Below are positions 7,901 to 11,664 of a stretch of 11,664 nucleotides of DNA, in pieces. The position numbers and the translations under genes are program-made. The notes under the pieces were generated by a model. The model was not told the DNA's origin, made no database searches, and saw only the letters and a program-made list of their open reading frames with translations. The DNA is from Isotricha intestinalis (Eukaryota; Ciliophora; Litostomatea; Vestibuliferida; Isotrichidae): positions 1 to 11,664 of the forward strand of contig JAJJLU010004558.1 of NCBI GenBank assembly GCA_023807065.1, written 5' to 3'. How positions within the stretch are numbered: position 1 is the stretch's first letter; each line of letters begins with the position of its first letter.

Positions 7901-9036
7901 ATGGAATAAATTATGAATATAACACTATTAATTGTAAATGTAATGTATTAAATAACGATGATTATGATTCAGAAAAAATCAACAATGAAAATAAAAATTT
8001 AGAAATTAAAAATATTTTTTCTAAATCATTTAATAATTTGAATATAAATATTTCTAAATGTTATAAATTATTATTAAAATGGAAAAATCTAAGATATAAT
8101 ATTGGATTTATATTTGGAGGCATAATTAATATTACTGAAGTGATTTTAATTTTTATTTATTTCATTTATGGATTTGATATTGTGTATTCAAAACTTTTTC
8201 AAGATATGAAAAAACATTCAATTAAAAAAGTTTTTCATATTCAAAAAAAAAATTCATTTAAAAATGTTTCTTTTTCTGATTATGATTCAAATAGAGAATT
8301 TTATTCTAAAGATAATATAACAACTAACAGAAATAAAAATTCTGTTTTAGAAATAATAAATGAGAAAATATATTTTGACAATCTTCCTTTTAATTCTGCT
8401 TTAAATCAAGATAAAAGGAATTTTTGGAATATTTTTAAGCATAATTTTATGGAAAAATTCCCTTTAATAAGAATGTTTTATAAAATATCGAAATTTGAAC
8501 TTTTACCTATAAATATGTTAATTTATTTTACCAATTTAGAAATTCTTTTTGGAATTAATGGACTTTTTTATACAAATAATCAAATTTCAACAGATTTTAA
8601 TAATAATTTAGGATTCTATGTCTCAATATTAAACAGTATTTATTCATTTTTATGTGGTATATTAATATTCAATTTTTTAAAATTGTTTATTATATTTACA
8701 CCTATATTAGATACTTATGTTAAAGAAATAAAAGAACAAAATATTTTGATTCAAAAGATTAAGAAATATCTTAAACTTGTTAAAATCAAATTCTTTATAT
8801 TTATTTTTATCAATCATATTATTGTTGTTTATTTTTGGTATTATATGACTATTTTTTGTATAATTTACAATAAAACTCAAATTAAATGGTTTATCAGATG
8901 TTGGATTTCATTTTCACTAACTTTTTTTGAATGCTTAATTTTTTCTTTTCTTTTTACAAGTTTTAGATTTTTTTCTTTAAAATATAAAAATAAAAATCTA
9001 TATAACACAGGGTTATTTTTAAGACAAATTTTATAA
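4918..9036 (+). CDS. Large cysteine-rich receptor-like membrane protein, interrupted by one in-frame TAA
   Basis: A single frame of 1372 codons runs from 4918 to the TAA at 9034-9036, broken only at codon 842 (7441-7443). The 70 codons after the break (7444-7653) are open and continue the ectodomain, so this is one gene, not two; the piece from 7654 would start with GTG. Order: signal peptide (about 1-20); beta-rich region with scattered cysteines (about 23-450); cysteine module from C459 (CNSSCKNC); two tandem domains of about 90-115 residues, each ending in a CxxNCxC...CxxC module (from C627 and C747); a GFR-like module (about 782-820, ECKECPIGSS); juxtamembrane domain with C918, C962, C988, C992, C1006 and C1008; then about five membrane segments (about 1061-1085, 1198-1217, 1234-1260, 1290-1316, 1329-1352). 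The motif FWYYMTIFCIIYNKTQIKW near the last helices recalls conserved C-termini of cysteine-rich multi-pass proteins in protists; that is recall, not a search. It is probably a surface receptor or sensor. The frame ends in three consecutive TAA codons. Confidence 0.7.
7441..7443 (+). other. In-frame TAA inside the receptor-like gene
   Basis: Context is gat TAA tat. Coding continues in the same frame on both sides with similar composition, so the lesion is a single codon and not a frameshift. One substitution from AAA, GAA or CAA would create it. It removes the juxtamembrane domain and all membrane segments if it acts as a stop. A GT-AG intron over the codon was looked for: the nearest pair (7402-7456) is 55 nt and would break the frame. 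Options are sequencing error, a null allele, a young pseudogene, or readthrough giving both a secreted and a membrane form. Confidence 0.75.
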
Positions 9037-9436
9037 TAATAAAAATAATTTTAAAATTATATAATTAAAGATTTGATGGCTTATTATGGCTATTTATAAA
9101 TATATATATTATAATTTTATAAATCAAATAATAAAAAGGTTTTTTCTTCTTTCTTGAATAGATGTTTAAAATATATTAAATATATATAATTATCATAAAT
9201 CTCAATAAACTTTATTTAATATAACAAAAATTTAATGATTAAAGATATTTAATTTGTATCTAAAAATAATATTTAAATATTGATGAAAAATTATAAATGA
9301 AAAATTATTATTTCTGATGAAATAATTTACTTTATTTTATTTAAATCTTTAATCAAAAAAACTTATAAATTTTATTTATTTATTTAGAATTAATTAATAT
9401 AAACTTAGTTTCATAAAATTTAGTTAATATAAAAAA

Positions 9437-9622
9437 TTATAATAAAATAAAATAAATCCTCCAAAAAAACTCGGGGTAGTCTTTTTTTGTTCCAAAAAAA
9501 AATTCAAGATGAAATTGTTTTAATGTTAACAAATTTTTTGCTAAAGAATATAAAGATTAAATATAGAAGATTATAAAAGTGATAATTAACAAATGATTAA
9601 TAAAGAATCTATTAATAAGAAG
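9437..9622 (-). pseudogene. Possible gene remnant on the minus strand
   Basis: Reading the minus strand, 21 open codons (9622-9560) are followed by TAA (9559-9557), then 39 open codons to TAA at 9439-9437. The second part contains FFFGTKKDYPEFFWRIYF, with charged and aromatic residues in an order that looks coding, and it is less AT-rich than its surroundings. There is no start codon. It could be the 3' end of a decayed membrane protein gene or part of a degenerate repeat element. No family is recognised, and chance cannot be excluded. Confidence 0.22.
9460..9491. repeat. Imperfect hairpin with GC-rich loop
   Basis: A C plus seven A run (ending near 9469) can pair with a seven-T run plus G (about 9482-9489), leaving the loop ctcggggtagtc. 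The loop is the most GC-rich dozen bases in the spacer. It might be an RNA hairpin, a processing signal or an old element end. The stem is nearly all A-T, so stability would be low. Confidence 0.25.
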
Positions 9623-9866
9623 TTATAATAAAATATATTGATGTTACATTAAAGAATGAATATAAAATAAATCAATCACATAAAAGAAATGAAAGTTTCT
9701 TAATATCTTTTTATAAATAGAATATTGAAAAAAACATTGAATAATATTATAATTATTAAAATCCCTTTTATGGGGCATTACAAATAATTTCATTTTAATT
9801 CATTATAAAAACACCATAATCTAAATTTAAATATTATTAATTTAAAAAAAATTAAAAAAAATAAAA

Positions 9867-11069
9867 ATGGAAATATCAAACAAAAAATTAATATATATAA
9901 TAATTTATTTCCTTATATGCTTTATATCAGAAATATTTTATTCCAACTATCTATATACAAAATCTTTATATTTCCAAAATGGAATTCAAAATTTTATCAA
10001 ATCAATTAATTTTCAAACAATATTCTCAAAAATAACAAAAACAGGAAAAGATTGGTTTTTTATATATATATCATTGTTTATAGGATTAATTTTTTCAATT
10101 AAACATGCTTATATAATATTTTTAAATGTTTTTTTCGTAAGTTATATTAAAGAATTATTAAAAATGATTTATCATCATAAAAGACCTTTCTGGGAGAATT
10201 CAAATATTAATATAGGATGTAGTACAGATTTTGGACATCCAAGTGGACATTCAATATGTTCTACAACAGGTTATTTAACTTTATATTATTTTATTTCAAA
10301 AAGAAAATATTTCAAAAAAAATATTATTTTTAGATTTTTAATTTTTTTCCTTTTTTTAATCTATATTTTTCTTATTTTAATTTCAAGATTAAATGATGGT
10401 GTTCATAGTCTTGATCAAGTTCTTTTCGGTTTTACTTTAGGATGTGGTTTTTATATATTATTTTTTTTTGTTTTTGAAATCGATAATTTAAAATTAAATC
10501 AAGTAATTGAATTTTTAAATTTATTTATTGTGATATTATTTAATATCCTAAGTTTATTATTACCAATTGGAATATATTATATTATGAAAAAAATCAATAA
10601 TAATTTTCCTTATCAACCTCCTGATGAATGTTTAAAAAAAGAATCTTATCTTCCTCAATTTTCTAAATTATATGAAAAAAGTTTAATTAGCTCTATGAAA
10701 GTTTCTTTAATTTCAGGTTGTTTATTTAGTTTATTATATGTAAAATATTTTATGAAAATTATTAATATAGATGATGAAAATAAATTAATAAGTTGGGATC
10801 ATCATAATATCTATCAAAGAATTGGTACTTTCCTTTTTATTTTAATTCTTGGATATCCTGGATATTATATTTATCATATTAATTTTTTCAATAAAACAGA
10901 TAAATTGTATGTAATTTTATTGTTTAAACAAATATTACCTCTTGAAATTAGTGCTTTTTTCATGTTTGGGTTTGGAATTTATATAAGTATAAAAATGGTG
11001 GATATTTTAAAAAAAAATCAATCGTTGAATGAAAGTGAATTATATCTTACATCTAATTTAGATATTTAA
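9867..11069 (+). CDS. PAP2-family membrane phosphatase, glucose-6-phosphatase-like
   Basis: The 400-residue protein carries the complete PAP2 / vanadium-haloperoxidase-type phosphatase signature: motif 1 KMIYHHKRP (K99, R106, P107), motif 2 PSGH (125-128) with acid/base His128, and motif 3 SRLNDGVH (S173, R174, H180), where His180 would be the phospho-accepting nucleophile. The RPFW after motif 1, the C...FGHPSGH approach to motif 2, and Q184 where lipid phosphatases usually carry Asp are features shared with glucose-6-phosphatase rather than with typical lipid phosphate phosphatases. About nine or ten hydrophobic segments (about 7-25, 63-79, 80-97, 155-172, 184-205, 215-238, 281-298, 317-336 and the stretch 346-380) imply an ER or other endomembrane enzyme with a luminal active site. 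The real substrate (sugar phosphate, dolichyl or sphingoid phosphate) is not fixed by these motifs. The start is the first ATG in an A-rich context; the stop is TAA. It looks intact. Confidence 0.88.
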   Translation: MEISNKKLIYIIIYFLICFISEIFYSNYLYTKSLYFQNGIQNFIKSINFQTIFSKITKTGKDWFFIYISLFIGLIFSIKHAYIIFLNVFFVSYIKELLKMIYHHKRPFWENSNINIGCSTDFGHPSGHSICSTTGYLTLYYFISKRKYFKKNIIFRFLIFFLFLIYIFLILISRLNDGVHSLDQVLFGFTLGCGFYILFFFVFEIDNLKLNQVIEFLNLFIVILFNILSLLLPIGIYYIMKKINNNFPYQPPDECLKKESYLPQFSKLYEKSLISSMKVSLISGCLFSLLYVKYFMKIINIDDENKLISWDHHNIYQRIGTFLFILILGYPGYYIYHINFFNKTDKLYVILLFKQILPLEISAFFMFGFGIYISIKMVDILKKNQSLNESELYLTSNLDI

Positions 11070-11511
11070 TATATTTTATTAATTATAATTAATTTTAATA
11101 TTATTTGATTTTTTGTAATAAAATGTAGTTGAAAAAAAATATAGATATAATAATTCATTTTTTTTTACATTTATAATTTATATTTATTATATAAAAGATT
11201 TTAAACTAGAATGATAATTGAATAATATATAAATTAAATGAAATTTAGGGAAGAAAAATTTATAAAAATAATAAACATTATTCTTTTTTTCATTTATTGC
11301 TGGATTTTATACATTTTTGGAATTGATTGATGTGGAATTATTTTTAGATTCACATTCTATTTTCTTTGTTTCCATTTTTTTCTAGTGAGATTTTTGAAAT
11401 ATTTTGCTTCTTTTTTCTTTTTGTTTAAAAGTCTTATTAATAATATCTCCCACTTGATTGTGATTTATATTATTTATTAAAAGTTTCTAATGTTTTTAAT
11501 TTTTTAAAGAA
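11070..11511. other. 442-bp spacer upstream of the right partial gene
   Basis: The first 200 bp are plain A+T-rich sequence holding the 3' flank of the phosphatase gene. From about 11290 to 11475 the plus strand becomes T-rich with more G and C, matching a possible minus-strand gene remnant. The last 36 bp (11476-11511) belong to the inverted repeat and form the immediate 5' flank of the gene starting at 11512. Confidence 0.45.
11307..11486 (-). pseudogene. Possible 3' gene remnant next to the right repeat boundary
   Basis: On the minus strand a frame is open for 34 codons (11486-11385), including NQVGDIINKTFKQKEKR, then has TAG at 11384-11382, then 24 more codons including METKKIECESKNNSTS to TAA at 11309-11307. 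The Lys/Glu-rich sequence followed by a Ser/Asn-rich end looks like a cytosolic C-terminal tail. Upstream the frame meets a TAG inside the repeat (11489-11487), and the coding look stops at about the repeat boundary (11475). That suggests a gene tail cut off by the event that placed the repeat here. No family is recognised, and there is no start codon for the upstream part. Confidence 0.3.
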
Positions 11512-11664
11512 ATGAAATCAATTATTATTTTAAACTTTGATCGAAAAGTGATATATATAATTATTCATTGTTTATCATATATTTTATCAAAATTTTTGAA
11601 ACCATCATTTCATGGAGATATTATAACTGATATATGTCTTTTAATTTCATTTATAATAAATGTA
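11476..11664 (-). repeat. Right copy of terminal inverted repeat
   Basis: This is the reverse complement of 1-189 with one mismatch (11523 against 142) and no gaps. It contains 36 bp of 5' flank and the first 153 coding bases of the right partial gene. Beyond its inner boundary (11475 and 190) the two flanks are unrelated, so the duplicated unit starts just upstream of the gene and extends outward past both window ends. Confidence 0.95.
11512..11664 (+). CDS. Partial multi-pass membrane protein, 5' end only (right copy)
   Basis: An ATG at 11512 opens a 51-codon frame that reaches the window edge without a stop. The protein is identical to that of the left copy, and the single nucleotide difference in the pair (codon 4, ATT here, ATA on the left) is silent. 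Hydrophobic segments at about residues 13-27 and from 39 onward separated by a polar KPSFHGD loop indicate a multi-pass membrane protein. The A-rich sequence before the ATG matches other starts in the window. It lies downstream of, and in the same direction as, the phosphatase gene, with its own 442-bp spacer, so it is probably transcribed alone. The rest of the protein lies outside the window, so its function cannot be assigned. Confidence 0.62.
   Translation, partial: MKSIIILNFDRKVIYIIIHCLSYILSKFLKPSFHGDIITDICLLISFIINV

Larger units (their letters stand above)
9037..9866. other. 830-bp intergenic spacer with one GC-richer island
   Basis: The spacer separates two plus-strand genes. Most of it is A+T-rich with no gene. 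An island at about 9457-9492 contains the string ctcggggtagtc between A and T runs and overlaps a minus-strand coding-like frame (9437-9622). A small ccc-N6-ggg hairpin lies near 9766-9778. Short plus-strand frames, such as 23 codons from 9086, are no longer than chance allows. The last 60 bp before 9867 should hold the promoter end of the phosphatase gene. Confidence 0.45.

Noticed and set aside
4918..9036. Ciliate-type genetic code with TAA/TAG read as Gln
   Set aside because: About 2,700 sense codons in the long frames contain only one internal TAA while CAA is used freely for Gln. Under such a code many in-frame TAR codons would be expected.
7654..9036. Separate gene starting with GTG at 7654
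   Set aside because: The frame is open for 70 codons upstream of this GTG and continues the ectodomain. GTG starts are not expected in a eukaryote, and there is no signal peptide or spacer.
1..11664. Linear virus or large transposon (Polinton-like) suggested by terminal inverted repeats
   Set aside because: No polymerase, integrase, packaging ATPase, capsid-like or transposase gene is present. The repeats encode a cellular-type membrane protein start, and the end identity length fits a k-mer junction.
1..11664. Circular molecule with overlapping contig ends
   Set aside because: The matching ends are in inverted, not direct, orientation, so they cannot close a simple circle.

Overview
The window looks like nuclear DNA of a very AT-rich unicellular eukaryote. 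It holds five long genes, each alone between very AT-rich spacers. The products carry N-terminal signal peptides or many membrane segments, and several have N-glycosylation sequons. Starts lie in A-rich context without Shine-Dalgarno sites. TAA and TGA act as stops under the standard code, and no introns are needed to explain the long frames. The clade cannot be fixed from the sequence; an anaerobic or gut protist, a ciliate-like or an amoeboid lineage would all fit. Nothing bacterial or viral is visible.

Layout from left to right: (1) a 189-bp repeat whose inverted copy forms the right end; in each copy it is the 5' end of a gene reading outward and off the window (51 codons each). (2) 286-1011 (+), a small secreted protein with a 10-residue tandem repeat. 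(3) 1172-2134 (+), a membrane protein of about ten segments, probably a DMT/SLC35-like transporter, whose N-terminus resembles the gene starts in the terminal repeats. (4) 2962-4191 (-), a membrane-anchored pepsin-fold protein lacking both catalytic Asp motifs. (5) 4262-4754 (-), a probable decayed gene. (6) 4918-9036 (+), one large cysteine-rich receptor-like membrane protein of 1372 codons broken by a single in-frame TAA at 7441-7443. (7) 9437-9622 (-), a weak gene remnant in a long spacer. (8) 9867-11069 (+), a PAP2 / glucose-6-phosphatase-like membrane phosphatase with a complete active site. (9) 11307-11486 (-), a weak remnant next to the right repeat boundary.

All recognisable products enter the secretory pathway, so the region looks like a surface/membrane gene cluster with turnover: gene-family copies in inverted orientation, gene tails and stop-broken frames. 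There is no sign of a shared biochemical pathway. The two ends are identical for exactly 141 nt before the first difference, and that difference is a synonymous codon change. This suggests that the window is a whole assembly contig whose two ends run into the same collapsed gene-family sequence, rather than a linear element with functional terminal repeats.
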